Positions 54,088-63,404 of a DNA stretch of 64,000 nt are shown here, in pieces (position 1 is the first letter of the stretch; every line of letters begins with the position of its first letter). The notes under the pieces were generated by a model. That model saw nothing but the letters and a program-made list of their open reading frames with translations, did no database searches and was not told the origin of the DNA. Source of the stretch: Polaromonas sp. Its GTDB lineage: Bacteria; Pseudomonadota; Gammaproteobacteria; Burkholderiales; Burkholderiaceae_C. Position numbers and translations under genes: made by a program. The stretch lies in the NCBI RefSeq assembly GCF_012927455.1, contig NZ_JABBPE010000002.1, positions 248,001 to 312,000 on the forward strand. Reading direction: 5' to 3'.

Positions 54088-55209
54088 ATGACCAAAACTA
54101 ACACCCTGTTTCTAACCAACTGCTGGCGACTCGTTTTATTACTCATAGTCTGGTTTGCCTCCGGCTCGACGCCAGCCATGGCGGGCGAAAAAAGTGCTCC
54201 CTCCTCCTCAAAAGGCGAGATCCGTCCGGCCGTGCTTTACCATGACTACTGCTCTGTTTGTCACGGTGACAAAGGCGACGGCCGCAGCCGAGCCCAGAAC
54301 AGCCTGGTGCCGCCGCCGCGCGACTTCACGACAACTGACTCAACCTCACAACTGACACGTGCCCGCATGATCGAGTCGATAACCAACGGTCGTGCCGGCA
54401 CCGCCATGACTGCCTACAAAACGCAGCTCAATCCGAAAGAAATCGAAGCGCTCACTGACTATGTACGCAGTTCTTTCATGCAAGGCTCGGCTGCGCCAGA
54501 CAACAGCCGTGGTCGCATGGTGTTTTCCAAGAACTGCTCGGTTTGCCACGGCGAGAAAGGTGACGGACGCAGCCGCGCACAAGCTAGCCTAATGCCCCCG
54601 CCGCGCGACTTCACATCCCCTGCGTCCAAATCAGACCTGACACAACAACGCATGATCGCCTCAGTGACCTACGGTCGCCCTGACACCGCGATGGCCGGAT
54701 TCAAAGGCCAGCTAAGTGCGAGTGATATAAATGCTGTCGTCGACTACATTCGCACCGGCTTTATGGCAGCCCCTTACACAGAGGGCATTTCGGGTATCAA
54801 GAACGGCCGGCGCGCGGCACCACCGGAGGCGACCGCACCGCCCGACAAGCCCGTCGCTGTCAACATGTCACTGCCGATGCCGAGCGCCTTGAAAGGCGAT
54901 GCAGTCAAGGGCGCGGCCTTCTACATGAGCAACTGTGCGACCTGCCACGGCACCACCGGCGACGGCCGCGGCCCTCGCGCCTATTTTATCAATCCGAAAC
55001 CGCGCAACTTCCTGCATCCTGCATCACGCCAGCAATTCAATCGGGTCGCAATATTTGATGCAGTTTCAGCCGGCAAGCAAGGCACCGAAATGCCGGCGTG
55101 GCGCCAGGTACTGAACCAGCAAGAGATGGCCGATGTTTCCGAATTTGTGTTCAAGCGCTTCATTCAGCCGGTACCAGGAAACTCTAAACCAGCAAAAACA
55201 TCGAAGTAA
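54088..55209 (+). CDS. Triheme cytochrome with three tandem monoheme domains
   Basis: A 373-residue exported cytochrome; start at 54088 (MTKTNTLFLTNCWRLVLLLI) gives a signal peptide ending PAMAGEK. Three class I-like domains have CSVCHGDKGDGRSRAQ, CSVCHGEKGDGRSRAQ and CATCHGTTGDGRGPR. Each is followed by a PxPRDF or PKPRNF motif and an axial Met candidate (GTAMTAYK, DTAMAGFK, GTEMPAWR). The first two domains are close duplicates. Its stop overlaps the start of the next cytochrome (TAATG). Confidence 0.92.
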   Translation: MTKTNTLFLTNCWRLVLLLIVWFASGSTPAMAGEKSAPSSSKGEIRPAVLYHDYCSVCHGDKGDGRSRAQNSLVPPPRDFTTTDSTSQLTRARMIESITNGRAGTAMTAYKTQLNPKEIEALTDYVRSSFMQGSAAPDNSRGRMVFSKNCSVCHGEKGDGRSRAQASLMPPPRDFTSPASKSDLTQQRMIASVTYGRPDTAMAGFKGQLSASDINAVVDYIRTGFMAAPYTEGISGIKNGRRAAPPEATAPPDKPVAVNMSLPMPSALKGDAVKGAAFYMSNCATCHGTTGDGRGPRAYFINPKPRNFLHPASRQQFNRVAIFDAVSAGKQGTEMPAWRQVLNQQEMADVSEFVFKRFIQPVPGNSKPAKTSK

Positions 55210-56288
55210 TGAGAATCGCGCTTTTTATGGCACTGCTGGTGTCGCTAACAGCCTGTTTCGATTCAACAGCGCCTGCCAACGTTGCACTCAAGACATCAAG
55301 CGTTGCCCAGCCGGCGGCGACGCCAAACGATCATGAGCTGGGGCGCAGCATTTATAACTTTCGCTGCTATTTCTGCCACGGTTATTCTGGCGATGCGCAG
55401 ACATTGGCCAGCAGCTACCTTGAACCTCGCCCGCGCGACTTTAACGCAACATCTGCCGATAAGCTGAGCCGGGATAGCATGCTTGACGCCGTGAAGAACG
55501 GACGTTCCGGCACGGCAATGAAAGGTTTTGAAGGCATATTGAAGCCGGCTGAGATCGCTTTAGTTACGGATTTCGTTCGCCGTGAGTTCATGATCGACAA
55601 ATCACCAAATACCCGTTATCACACGACAGAAAACGGCTGGCCTAATCATGAGCGGTATGCTGCAGCATTTCCATTTGCCACCGGCACAATCATGCTCGAC
55701 GCTCCGGTCGAATCAATGACACCCGAACAACGCGCGGGCCGCCGATTGTTCATGTCAAGCTGCGTTAGTTGTCACGACCGCGCAAAAGTCAGCGAGCCTG
55801 GCGCGCCCTGGGAATCGCGTCCGCTGTCTTATCCGCGAAATGGATTTTCGCCCGGCGACAATTACGCTTCGCCTGGCCGAACCGGGCCCGGCGCGACACC
55901 TGGAGTGGACGCCGTCACCAGTGCCACGCCCTACCATTTGCATGACAAAGTGCCGCAACTTGCAGGCTTGTCGGCGCAACAGCGAATGGGCGAATCCCTG
56001 TACCAAGAGAATTGTGCGTTCTGCCATGCAGCCGACGGCACCGGTCGCAACTGGATTGGCAGTTTTCTGGAGCCGCATCCACGAGACCTGACTTCGAAAG
56101 TAGTCATGTCTGCCATGACGCCTGAGCGTCTGTCGGGCGTGATTCGCGATGGCCTGCCCGAAACGTCCATGCCCGCATGGAAATCCGTCCTCAAGGAGGA
56201 CGAAATTGAGGCCGTCGTCGCTTACGTTGGCAGAGCCTTTCACCCCTTGTCGCAAAGCCCATCGGTCGCTGCCAGCGGCGCCCGCTGA
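55209..56288 (+). CDS. Triheme cytochrome lipoprotein
   Basis: A 359-residue protein with lipobox VSLTACFDS, hence membrane-attached. Heme motifs CYFCHGYSGDAQ near residue 54, CVSCHDRAKV near 185 and CAFCHAADGTGR near 270. Domains one and three have the same EPRPRDF/EPHPRDL and Met (GTAMKGFE, ETSMPAWK) pattern as the preceding triheme protein; the middle heme region is different and has TPYHLHDKVPQL. The two genes form one operon and probably one complex. Confidence 0.92.
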   Translation: MRIALFMALLVSLTACFDSTAPANVALKTSSVAQPAATPNDHELGRSIYNFRCYFCHGYSGDAQTLASSYLEPRPRDFNATSADKLSRDSMLDAVKNGRSGTAMKGFEGILKPAEIALVTDFVRREFMIDKSPNTRYHTTENGWPNHERYAAAFPFATGTIMLDAPVESMTPEQRAGRRLFMSSCVSCHDRAKVSEPGAPWESRPLSYPRNGFSPGDNYASPGRTGPGATPGVDAVTSATPYHLHDKVPQLAGLSAQQRMGESLYQENCAFCHAADGTGRNWIGSFLEPHPRDLTSKVVMSAMTPERLSGVIRDGLPETSMPAWKSVLKEDEIEAVVAYVGRAFHPLSQSPSVAASGAR

Positions 56289-56405
56289 CAACGCCACGTC
56301 CTGTTGCTTAACTCAGGTCCACGCGTCGGACCAAGCGCGATCGAAAAGGCAACTGAATTTATAAAGAGAGAACTTGCCACCAGCTGCGGCGCATGCATTA
56401 ATTGG

Positions 56406-56421
56406 TGGCACATTTATTGCT
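56406..56421 (+). promoter_or_regulatory. Candidate sigma-54 promoter of the cytochrome c5-like gene
   Basis: TGGCACATTTATTGCT matches TGGCAC-N5-TTGCW exactly, with GG-GC spacing 12. The predicted start is near 56432, about 53 bases before the ATG. Confidence 0.75.
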
Positions 56422-56484
56422 GATCATTTCTGCAGCAGTTCAACACTACCTGTTGGCATTATTTGTTCACTTCAAAGAAAGCAT

Positions 56485-56793
56485 ATGAAAACCTATCTCC
56501 TGAGCAGCATCGTTGTAGCTGGATCATTGTTAGTAGCCACTCAAGCCTATGCCGCCAGCGGCAAGGATGTTTACGAAGCCAGCTGCGTCGCTTGCCACGC
56601 CAGCGGCGCTGCCGGTGCCCCCAAGCTTGAGGACAAGGCTGCCTGGGCACCGCGCCTTACAACAGGTGCCGCCGCCCTTCACACATCCGCACTTAAAGGC
56701 AAGGGTGCCATGCCGGCCAAAGGTGGCAATGCCGCGCTTTCCGATGCAGATGTCATTTCGGCCGTGGACTTCATGATGAGCAAAGCCAAATAA
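56485..56793 (+). CDS. Monoheme cytochrome c5-like protein
   Basis: A 102-residue periplasmic cytochrome; start at 56485 gives a signal peptide ending QAYAASG. Heme motif SCVACHASGAAGAPKLEDKA and Met in KGAMPAKGG. Nearly the same domain as the three N-terminal units of the hexaheme protein at 46268, so it may be its soluble relative or donor. Confidence 0.93.
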   Translation: MKTYLLSSIVVAGSLLVATQAYAASGKDVYEASCVACHASGAAGAPKLEDKAAWAPRLTTGAAALHTSALKGKGAMPAKGGNAALSDADVISAVDFMMSKAK

Positions 56794-56815
56794 GCCGTTT
56801 TTTTCTTTAACTGAC

Positions 56816-56851
56816 GTTGAAAGGCATGCGTAAAAGCTCGGGCCTTTCAAC
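56816..56851 (+). terminator. Probable terminator of the cytochrome c5-like gene
   Basis: GTTGAAAGGC and GCCTTTCAAC form a 10-bp stem with a 16-base loop 22 bases after the stop, followed by a pyrimidine-rich tract. Confidence 0.5.
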
Positions 56852-57643
56852 CTTTCCTACTCTCTTTCTCTTTCGAAATATTTCTCTGCGCTGATATATC
56901 GCAGTTTGTGCGCTTTTACCCTGCGCTGTTAAACACTCGCCATCGCACGACACCTGATTCGCCCGCGACAGGATGGACGCCATCTGGGCGAAGAGTTCGC
57001 AATCTATGGCGAAGGCCATCCGACCAAAGCGCCTGGTCCGCTTGAAAAATCGGGCTACTCTACAGTGCAACGAAATTCCGCATTCGATTGAGTACCCGCA
57101 AGCCAACTAACGCCTGCAGTAATGAAGCCCAACGCTGTCCCACCAGTTTCTGTGATCAGGCGCATCAGCGCAAAATTCTGTTCTCCAGAATCGACGTCAT
57201 CGCGCTTGCAACGCTGGGTGTGGTGAGAGTGGACAGCAACGCTTCTCGCTATAACGCTACGGGTTCGCGTAGCGCCTAAAAACGGTAGTGCTAAATTCAA
57301 CGCCATCATGTTTGAGGTGGAAGCTCATGATGGCAGCAAGCCATCAATCACGATGCAGTTTTTGTGATGCCACTAGATACTTTTTGACAAACTTACCCAC
57401 TCAGGGGTTGGCCGGCATAGCGACCCCTGCGCCCATTGCGACCCATTTCGCCTCATATCCTGAAATTTTGCTTTTAAATGATTATGGATGGACGTTGATT
57501 GGCCAAAAATTGATTTGCATCAACAAGCACAATAGCCATGCCGCTACTATGCAAGCTCATTCCATCAATCAAGGGAATCTACGTTTTCGGTGGTTTTTAA
57601 GCTCTTGAGTCGCCGGGTAAATGTTTGAAATTATCAAAATGTA
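56852..57643. other. Gene-poor interval
   Basis: About 790 bases without a gene I can support. The track ORFs here (for example 57055-57309 minus and 57288-57608 plus) show no family motif and no ribosome site. The right end holds the FNR-type box and promoter of the Crp/Fnr gene. Decayed coding DNA is possible in the left half. Confidence 0.5.
57510..57523. promoter_or_regulatory. FNR/ANR-type binding site before the Crp/Fnr gene
   Basis: TTGATTTGCATCAA is a perfect TTGAT-N4-ATCAA palindrome. TACTAT at 57545-57550 could be the -10 element, putting the box near -40.5 (class II activation), which suggests autoregulation. Confidence 0.75.
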
Positions 57644-58336
57644 ATGCCTGAGTTAACGCCGATGAATAACTCCACGCACACCTTGAAAAAAACTCTTGCG
57701 GACTCCTGGTTGTTCCGGATGCTCGATGACGAGCAACTTGACCAGATGGTTTCCCACACCTGTGTTTTGCCGGTCAGCCAGAACATGTGCGTGGTCAAGC
57801 AAGGCGATGCGCCAGAGGGTACCTATTGGATAGTCTCCGGGCAGGTAAAAATCGTTTTGCAGAGCAAAAAAGGCGGTGAAAAAACACTGGAGATATTAGG
57901 ACCGAACACGTGTTTCGGATTAGGTGAGATGCTTCTGAATCGGCCGCATCTGGCTTTCGCGAAGACCACGACAGACTCACTGATACTGCACATTGATCGC
58001 GATGCGATGCTCCAGGCCGCAAAAATGAATTTTGGCTTCGCCCGTGAACTGATGACCTGTGTTGGACGCCAATTCTATGGGCTGGTGCGCGACATCAAAA
58101 GCTATTCTCAAACCGCCAAACAGCGACTGGCCGGCTATTTGCTGCGACAAAGCCTACGCGAGGCCAGCGACGATATCGAATTGGTGGCAAACAAATCATT
58201 GATCGCCTCGCGCCTCAGCCTGACACCCGAGACCTTATCCCGCCTGTTTCATGACCTTGCGCAAGAAGGCATGATTTCCATTTCCGGGCGCCAGATCAGG
58301 ATACTCGACATCGAGAAGATGTCATTGATCGCGTAG
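57644..58336 (+). CDS. Crp/Fnr-family transcription regulator
   Basis: A 230-residue regulator; ATG at 57662 (MNNSTHTLKK) is an alternative start. The cyclic-nucleotide-binding fold occupies residues 20-130 (VVKQGDAPEGTYWIVSGQVK, NTCFGLGEMLLNRPH). The C-terminal helix-turn-helix SLIASRLSLTPETLSRLFHD has the E-x-x-S-R recognition pattern of FNR, which reads TTGAT/ATCAA. The four N-terminal cysteines of a [4Fe-4S] FNR are absent, so it may sense NO, heme or another cue, like DNR-type proteins. It lies between the cytochrome genes and ccm. Confidence 0.92.
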   Translation: MPELTPMNNSTHTLKKTLADSWLFRMLDDEQLDQMVSHTCVLPVSQNMCVVKQGDAPEGTYWIVSGQVKIVLQSKKGGEKTLEILGPNTCFGLGEMLLNRPHLAFAKTTTDSLILHIDRDAMLQAAKMNFGFARELMTCVGRQFYGLVRDIKSYSQTAKQRLAGYLLRQSLREASDDIELVANKSLIASRLSLTPETLSRLFHDLAQEGMISISGRQIRILDIEKMSLIA

Positions 58337-58428
58337 CCTCACATGGGCAATAGCCTGACGCACAAAGCGTCCTTCGCTGCTGCGTGTTCGAACCTGCTGT
58401 ACCATCCGTTTCCCAAGAGAGGACACCC

Positions 58429-59064
58429 ATGACTTTGCAGGCGTTCGAGCTGATTTGCACACGTGGCGACCGGCAACTGTTTAACAATGTAAATTTTGAG
58501 ATTCATCCAGGTGAAGCGCTGCGCGTGGCTGGCACCAATGGTAGCGGCAAGACCAGCTTGCTACGCATGCTGTGTGGCCTTGCATCGCCTGCTGCCGGAG
58601 AAGTCCGGTGGAGCGGCCGCAATATCCGGTCTGTGCGCGAAGAGTTCGCCAGCCAGCTCCTTTATATGGGACACGCCAACGGTGTAAAAGATGACTTGAC
58701 TGCTTGGGAGAATGTAGTGGTTGCTGCAACCTTGTCCGGCAACAGCGTGACGCGCACCGATGCGTATCAGGCGTTAGACCAACTCGGTTTGGGCAAAGCT
58801 GCCGATTTACCCACCAGGGCACTGTCGCAAGGCCAGCGCAAACGCGTGGCGCTAGCGCGGCTCCCGCTTGGCATGGCGACCCCTCTGTGGATTCTCGATG
58901 AGCCATTTACCGCCCTAGACCAGAAAGCAGTGACTGAGCTATGCGGCACACTCAACCACCACCTCGCCCACGGCGGCATGGTGATTTACACCACACATCA
59001 GGAAATTGAGCTCACCGCGCAGCGCACGCAGCTTCTGGACCTCAATCTGGCCAGCGCATGTTGA
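58429..59064 (+). CDS. ccmA: Cytochrome c maturation ABC ATPase CcmA
   Basis: A 211-residue ATPase of System I cytochrome maturation; with CcmB and CcmC it releases holo-CcmE. Walker A is AGTNGSGKTSLLRMLCGL near residue 35. The signature is RALSQGQRKRVALARL and Walker B LWILDEPFTALD. The start at 58429 has AGAGAGGA before it; the track start is 15 codons upstream. It overlaps ccmB by seven bases. Confidence 0.95.
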   Translation: MTLQAFELICTRGDRQLFNNVNFEIHPGEALRVAGTNGSGKTSLLRMLCGLASPAAGEVRWSGRNIRSVREEFASQLLYMGHANGVKDDLTAWENVVVAATLSGNSVTRTDAYQALDQLGLGKAADLPTRALSQGQRKRVALARLPLGMATPLWILDEPFTALDQKAVTELCGTLNHHLAHGGMVIYTTHQEIELTAQRTQLLDLNLASAC

Positions 59065-59726
59065 AGGCCCTGCGATGCGTGATACAGCGGGACCTGCTGC
59101 TAGCCTTCCGGCGCCGCTCGGATGTGTTGACCACCTTATTCTTCTTTGTCATTGTCGCCACCCTGTTTCCCCTGGGCGTAGGACCAGAGCAGGCGCTGTT
59201 ACGCACGATGGCGCCTGGCATTCTTTGGGTGGCAGCTTTGTTGGCCTCGATGCTGGCGCTGGGCAGGCTGTTTGCACTTGACTATGCGGACGGTACGCTG
59301 GAACAAATGGCTTTGTCATCCGAACCGCTGACGGTCATCGTAATCGGCAAGGTGATCGCGCATTGGCTGGTTTCGGGCTTCCCTCTGGTTTTGCTGGCGC
59401 CACTGCTCGCAGTGCAGTTCGACCTGCCGCGCGGATCGGTCGGCGTACTATTTTTGAGTTTGTTAATCGGAACGCCGGTGTTGAGCCTTATCGGCTCGAT
59501 CGGGGCAGCGCTGACACTGGGCGTGCGCGGCGGCGGGGTGCTGGTTTCACTCTTGGTGCTGCCTCTTTATATTCCCGTGCTGATCTTTGGCGCTGGTGCG
59601 GTTGGCGCCGAAGCCAGCGGGCTTGGCAGCAGCGCCCATTTGTTGTTGCTGGGCGGTCTATTGGCGGGCGCTGCGGCTTTGGCACCCTGGGCAACCGCTG
59701 CGGCGGTACGCATCGCTCTGGAATAA
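59058..59726 (+). CDS. ccmB: Heme exporter membrane protein CcmB
   Basis: A 222-residue protein with six predicted membrane helices. Family opening VIQRDLLLAFRRRSDVLTTLFF and FALDYADGTLEQMALSSEPL are diagnostic. It is translationally coupled to ccmA. Unlike most ccm operons, 237 bases separate it from ccmC. Confidence 0.94.
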   Translation: MLKALRCVIQRDLLLAFRRRSDVLTTLFFFVIVATLFPLGVGPEQALLRTMAPGILWVAALLASMLALGRLFALDYADGTLEQMALSSEPLTVIVIGKVIAHWLVSGFPLVLLAPLLAVQFDLPRGSVGVLFLSLLIGTPVLSLIGSIGAALTLGVRGGGVLVSLLVLPLYIPVLIFGAGAVGAEASGLGSSAHLLLLGGLLAGAAALAPWATAAAVRIALE

Positions 59727-59730
59727 CCTA

Positions 59731-59746
59731 TGGCACGAAAATTGCG
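59731..59746 (+). promoter_or_regulatory. Candidate sigma-54 promoter between ccmB and ccmC
   Basis: TGGCACGAAAATTGCG matches TGGCACG-N4-TTGC exactly. It starts five bases after the ccmB stop, in a 237-base gap without a gene, and would drive ccmC-H separately. Confidence 0.75.
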
Positions 59747-59963
59747 GAAATTAAAGAACTTTTACCCAGGTTGCGTATCTACGCTTATGACCAACTCTAT
59801 GGCATTGAATGCCACGAAGAATGGCGTTAATTAGGCATTAAGCTCTTTTTACGGGTTTTTGGGATCGGTAACGCAGAGCTCGTCTCAATTTCGGGAATGC
59901 TGATGTACTGCAATGTCGCCTCACCGGGTAACCGCAGAAACTTTTTTTTGGATCATTACTACA

Positions 59964-60746
59964 GTGTCAATCTCCAACAACGCGCCCTCCAGCTTGCGTC
60001 CTTCGAATGGCTTTCACTGGTTCAAGTACGCGTCGCCGCAGACGTTTTTCCCACTTGCAGGAAAACTGATTCCCTGGTTTGTGTCCATCGCGGTGGTTCT
60101 GTCCGTAGTTGGACTGTATGTCGGGTTTTTCGTCGCGCCTACCGATCACCAACAGGGCGATGCCTATCGCATCATCTTCCTGCATGTGCCGGCCGCCTGG
60201 ATGTCGATGTTCATCTACCTCGTGATGGCTTTCTGGGCGGGTATTGGGCTGGCTTTCAACACCAGGATGTCGTCGATGATGGCAAGCGCCCTGGCACCGA
60301 CAGGTGCCATATTCACCTTTCTCGCGCTGTGGACGGGTGCTCTGTGGGGCAAGCCGACCTGGGGAGCTTGGTGGGTCTGGGACGCACGGCTGACGTCTGA
60401 ACTGATCCTGTTGTTTTTGTATGTCGGCTTCATGGCTCTGCAGGCATCGATAGATGAGCCTCGGCGTGCCGACAAGGCCGGTGCGGTGCTCGCGCTGGTC
60501 GGTGTGGTCAACGTTCCCGTGATCTACTTCTCAGTTCAGTGGTGGAACACTCTGCACCAAGGTTCATCCATCAATCTGCGCAGCGCGCCGTCCATGGCCA
60601 TGACCATGCTGCTGGGAATGTTGATCATGGCGCTCGCATTTTGGGCGTACACGATTGCGGTATCACTGACTCGCGCGCGCTGCATTCTTCTTGAGCGCGA
60701 ACGGCACACCGATTGGGTCAAGCACTACATGGAGAGCAACAAATGA
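59964..60746 (+). CDS. ccmC: Heme-handling protein CcmC
   Basis: A 260-residue membrane protein that loads heme onto CcmE. The WWD loop [20 protein letters not shown] is near residue 135, and His ligands lie in [13 protein letters not shown] and [14 protein letters not shown] at 59964 gives a usual-length protein; the track ATG at 59913 is 17 codons earlier and cannot be excluded. Its stop overlaps the ccmD start. Confidence 0.93.
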   Translation: MSISNNAPSSLRPSNGFHWFKYASPQTFFPLAGKLIPWFVSIAVVLSVVGLYVGFFVAPTDHQQGDAYRIIFLHVPAAWMSMFIYLVMAFWAGIGLAFNTRMSSMMASALAPTGAIFTFLALWTGALWGKPTWGAWWVWDARLTSELILLFLYVGFMALQASIDEPRRADKAGAVLALVGVVNVPVIYFSVQWWNTLHQGSSINLRSAPSMAMTMLLGMLIMALAFWAYTIAVSLTRARCILLERERHTDWVKHYMESNK

Positions 60747-60919
60747 TTTGGAACAGCTGGAGCGATTTTTTCGCCATGGGCGGATACGCCCTTTACGTAT
60801 GGGGTTCGTTTGTCGTGGTTTTCGGTTCGATGCTGTGGGAAGTCGCCGCGCTAAAACTGCGCGGCAAGTCCATCCGCAAAGAACTCGCGCGCACAAGTTA
60901 CATGGGAGGCCGCCCATGA
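60743..60919 (+). CDS. ccmD: Small heme exporter protein CcmD
   Basis: A 58-residue single-span protein, [20 protein letters not shown] then a hydrophobic helix and a basic C-terminal tail ([10 protein letters not shown]). This is the usual CcmD form. It is contained in track ORF 60713-60919 with start at 60743 overlapping the ccmC stop. Confidence 0.92.
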   Translation: MIWNSWSDFFAMGGYALYVWGSFVVVFGSMLWEVAALKLRGKSIRKELARTSYMGGRP

Positions 60920-61410
60920 AACCCAGACACAAACGCATGGTTCTGATTTCCGCCGGTCTGGCAACACTGGGCGTAGCGGCCTGGCTGGTCCTGTCAGCGG
61001 CGCAAAAAAACCTCGTTTTCTTCTTTACACCGACTCAGATCATGGCGGGTGAGGCGCCGCAAGGCCGCAGTTTTCGTGTGGGTGGCATGGTCGAAAACGG
61101 CAGCCTGAAACGGCAGGCCGATGGCATGACAGTCAGCTTCCTGGTGACCGACAACGCACAGACCATTCGCGTTAACTACCGCGGCATGCTGCCCGATTTG
61201 TTCAAAGAAGGTAAAGGCGTGGTCGCCCAAGGAAAACTTGGCGACGACAAGCTCTTTGTTGCGGATGAAGTATTGGCCAAGCATGATGAAAATTACATGC
61301 CGCCGGATGCCGCCTATGCGCTCAAAAAGGGCAGCGAAGGCAAAGCACCGAATCAAAATAACGGTGCTTCGGTGATCACCGGCGGCGACAAGACAAAGGA
61401 AAGCAAATGA
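60916..61410 (+). CDS. ccmE: Heme chaperone CcmE
   Basis: A 164-residue periplasmic heme chaperone anchored by an N-terminal helix ([19 protein letters not shown]). The OB-fold motifs [19 protein letters not shown] and [20 protein letters not shown] are present. The heme-binding His and Tyr are in [10 protein letters not shown] near residues 128-132. ATG at 60916 overlaps ccmD by four bases; the long track ORF start is wrong. Confidence 0.95.
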   Translation: MKPRHKRMVLISAGLATLGVAAWLVLSAAQKNLVFFFTPTQIMAGEAPQGRSFRVGGMVENGSLKRQADGMTVSFLVTDNAQTIRVNYRGMLPDLFKEGKGVVAQGKLGDDKLFVADEVLAKHDENYMPPDAAYALKKGSEGKAPNQNNGASVITGGDKTKESK

Positions 61411-63401
61411 TTCCGGAACTCGGTAATTTTTCATTGATGCTGGGGCTATTCCTGGCGCTGGTTCAAGGCATTCTTCCTATTGCCGGTTCGTTTCGCGGCA
61501 ATGCCCGCTGGATGTCAGTGGCTCGACCGGCTGCCGCCGGCCAGTTCGTATTTGTCACGCTGGCTTTCGTCTGCCTGGTCTATGCGTTCGTCAGCAACGA
61601 TTTTTCAGTGACCTACGTCGCGTCCAATTCGAACTCGATGTTGCCTGTCTATTACCGGATCGCGGGTACATGGGGCGGCCATGAGGGATCTCTGCTGCTG
61701 TGGAGCTGGATGCTGGTGGTATGGACCTTTGCCGTTGCCACATTCAGCCGCCAGTTGCCTGACGAAACCGTGGCGCGCGTACTCGGCGTAATGGGTCTGG
61801 TGAGCGTCGGCTTTCTGAGCTTCATGCTGTTCACCTCCAACCCATTTGACCGCCTTCTGCCCGCCGCCATTGACGGACGCGACCTGAACCCGCTGTTGCA
61901 GGATTTCGGCATGATCATTCATCCACCGTTGCTCTACATGGGTTACGTCGGCTTTTCGGTGGCGTTTTCTTTCGCCTTGGCCGCTCTGATGGGCGGGCAA
62001 CTTGACGCCGCCTGGGCGCGTTGGTCACGGCCGTGGACGCTGGTAGCGTGGTCGTTCCTGACGCTCGGCATTTTTATGGGCAGCTTCTGGGCCTACTATG
62101 AACTGGGCTGGGGCGGCTGGTGGTTTTGGGATGCGGTAGAAAACGCTTCTTTCATGCCGTGGCTGGTGGGCACTGCGTTGGTCCATTCATTGGCAGTTAC
62201 TGAAAAGCGTGGTTCCTTCAAGAACTGGACGGTGCTGCTTGCCATCATCGCGTTCTCCTTGTCATTGCTTGGCACCTTCCTAGTTCGTTCTGGCGTGTTG
62301 ACTTCGGTCCATTCCTTTGCCACCGACCCACGCCGCGGTTTGTTCATTCTGGTGTTTCTGGCGATCGTCATTGGCGGCTCCCTGCTGCTGTACGCATGGC
62401 GCGCACCCAAGGTCGGTCTGGGCGGAAAGTTCAGCCTGTTTTCCCGCGAATCCATGCTGCTGATGAATAATGTCTTGTTGCTTGTGGCGGCGGGAACCGT
62501 CTTGCTGGGAACACTTTATCCGCTGTTCCTAGACGCCCTCAACCTCGGGAAAATTTCAGTCGGCCCTCCGTATTTTGAAACGGTATTCGTGCCTTTGATG
62601 ATCCCCGTCCTGCTGCTGATGGCCATCGCCCCGTTCGTACGCTGGAAGGAAGCTTCATTGCCTGAAGTGCTGCGTCGTATGCGCTGGATTGCGCTTGTGA
62701 CACTCTTGCTGGGAGGTGCGGTCGCACTGTTGCTGGCAGCATCGCCCATGGTGATGCTCGGGATTACTTTTGCATTTTGGATATTGCTTGCGACCGCCTT
62801 TCAGCTGGTGCAGCGCTTGCGCCATGCAGCCGCAGGGACCTCGCTCTGGAAGCGGGTTTCCAGTCAGCCGCGCAGTTTCTGGGGCATGGTGGTGGCACAC
62901 GCCGGCATTGCCATCTTTGTGATTGGCGTTACGCTGGTCAAGGGCTTGGAGGCCGCCAATGATCTCACCATGCGAGTGGGTGACACCACCAGCGTCGCCG
63001 GCTACACCTTCCGCTTTGCCGATCTGAAGGAAATCAAGGGCCCGAACTACATCTCAGCGCAAGGCACCTTCGAGGTTACACGCGGCCAGACAAAAATCGC
63101 GACCCTGATGCCGGAAAAACGGCTATACACCGTGCAGCAAATGCCGCAGACGGAAGCGGGCATTGATCGAGGCTTTACGCGCGACCTGTATGTGTCCATG
63201 GGTGAATCCATCGGCAAGGATTTATGGGTCGTGCGGGTTCAGCACAAACCCTTCATTGGTTGGATCTGGGGGGGGTGCCTGATCATTGCATTCGGCGGTT
63301 TCCTGGCCGCATCTGATCGTCGCTACCGCGTGGCGTCGCGCAAGCGGCAAGTCGAGGCGCAAGAGGCGCTCGGCACACCACCCCTCAATGTTGCCACTTA
63401 A
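61407..63401 (+). CDS. ccmF: Cytochrome c heme lyase subunit CcmF
   Basis: A 664-residue membrane protein that ligates heme to apocytochromes. The WWD domain [20 protein letters not shown] is near residue 240, and SGGH-like sequence [11 protein letters not shown] near 95. Many membrane helices with His in [14 protein letters not shown] and [13 protein letters not shown]. The family ending with a periplasmic domain ([15 protein letters not shown]) is intact. Length is normal. Confidence 0.96.
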   Translation: MIPELGNFSLMLGLFLALVQGILPIAGSFRGNARWMSVARPAAAGQFVFVTLAFVCLVYAFVSNDFSVTYVASNSNSMLPVYYRIAGTWGGHEGSLLLWSWMLVVWTFAVATFSRQLPDETVARVLGVMGLVSVGFLSFMLFTSNPFDRLLPAAIDGRDLNPLLQDFGMIIHPPLLYMGYVGFSVAFSFALAALMGGQLDAAWARWSRPWTLVAWSFLTLGIFMGSFWAYYELGWGGWWFWDAVENASFMPWLVGTALVHSLAVTEKRGSFKNWTVLLAIIAFSLSLLGTFLVRSGVLTSVHSFATDPRRGLFILVFLAIVIGGSLLLYAWRAPKVGLGGKFSLFSRESMLLMNNVLLLVAAGTVLLGTLYPLFLDALNLGKISVGPPYFETVFVPLMIPVLLLMAIAPFVRWKEASLPEVLRRMRWIALVTLLLGGAVALLLAASPMVMLGITFAFWILLATAFQLVQRLRHAAAGTSLWKRVSSQPRSFWGMVVAHAGIAIFVIGVTLVKGLEAANDLTMRVGDTTSVAGYTFRFADLKEIKGPNYISAQGTFEVTRGQTKIATLMPEKRLYTVQQMPQTEAGIDRGFTRDLYVSMGESIGKDLWVVRVQHKPFIGWIWGGCLIIAFGGFLAASDRRYRVASRKRQVEAQEALGTPPLNVAT

Positions 63402-63404
63402 GTC

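Noticed and set aside
57055-57309. 84-residue minus-strand ORF in the gene-poor interval
   Set aside because: Part of it looks mildly hydrophobic, but there is no ribosome site or recognisable family. It may be decayed DNA; not reported as a gene.
57288-57608. 106-residue plus-strand ORF before the Crp/Fnr gene
   Set aside because: It covers the FNR-type box and promoter, has no homology I recognise, and has unusual composition.
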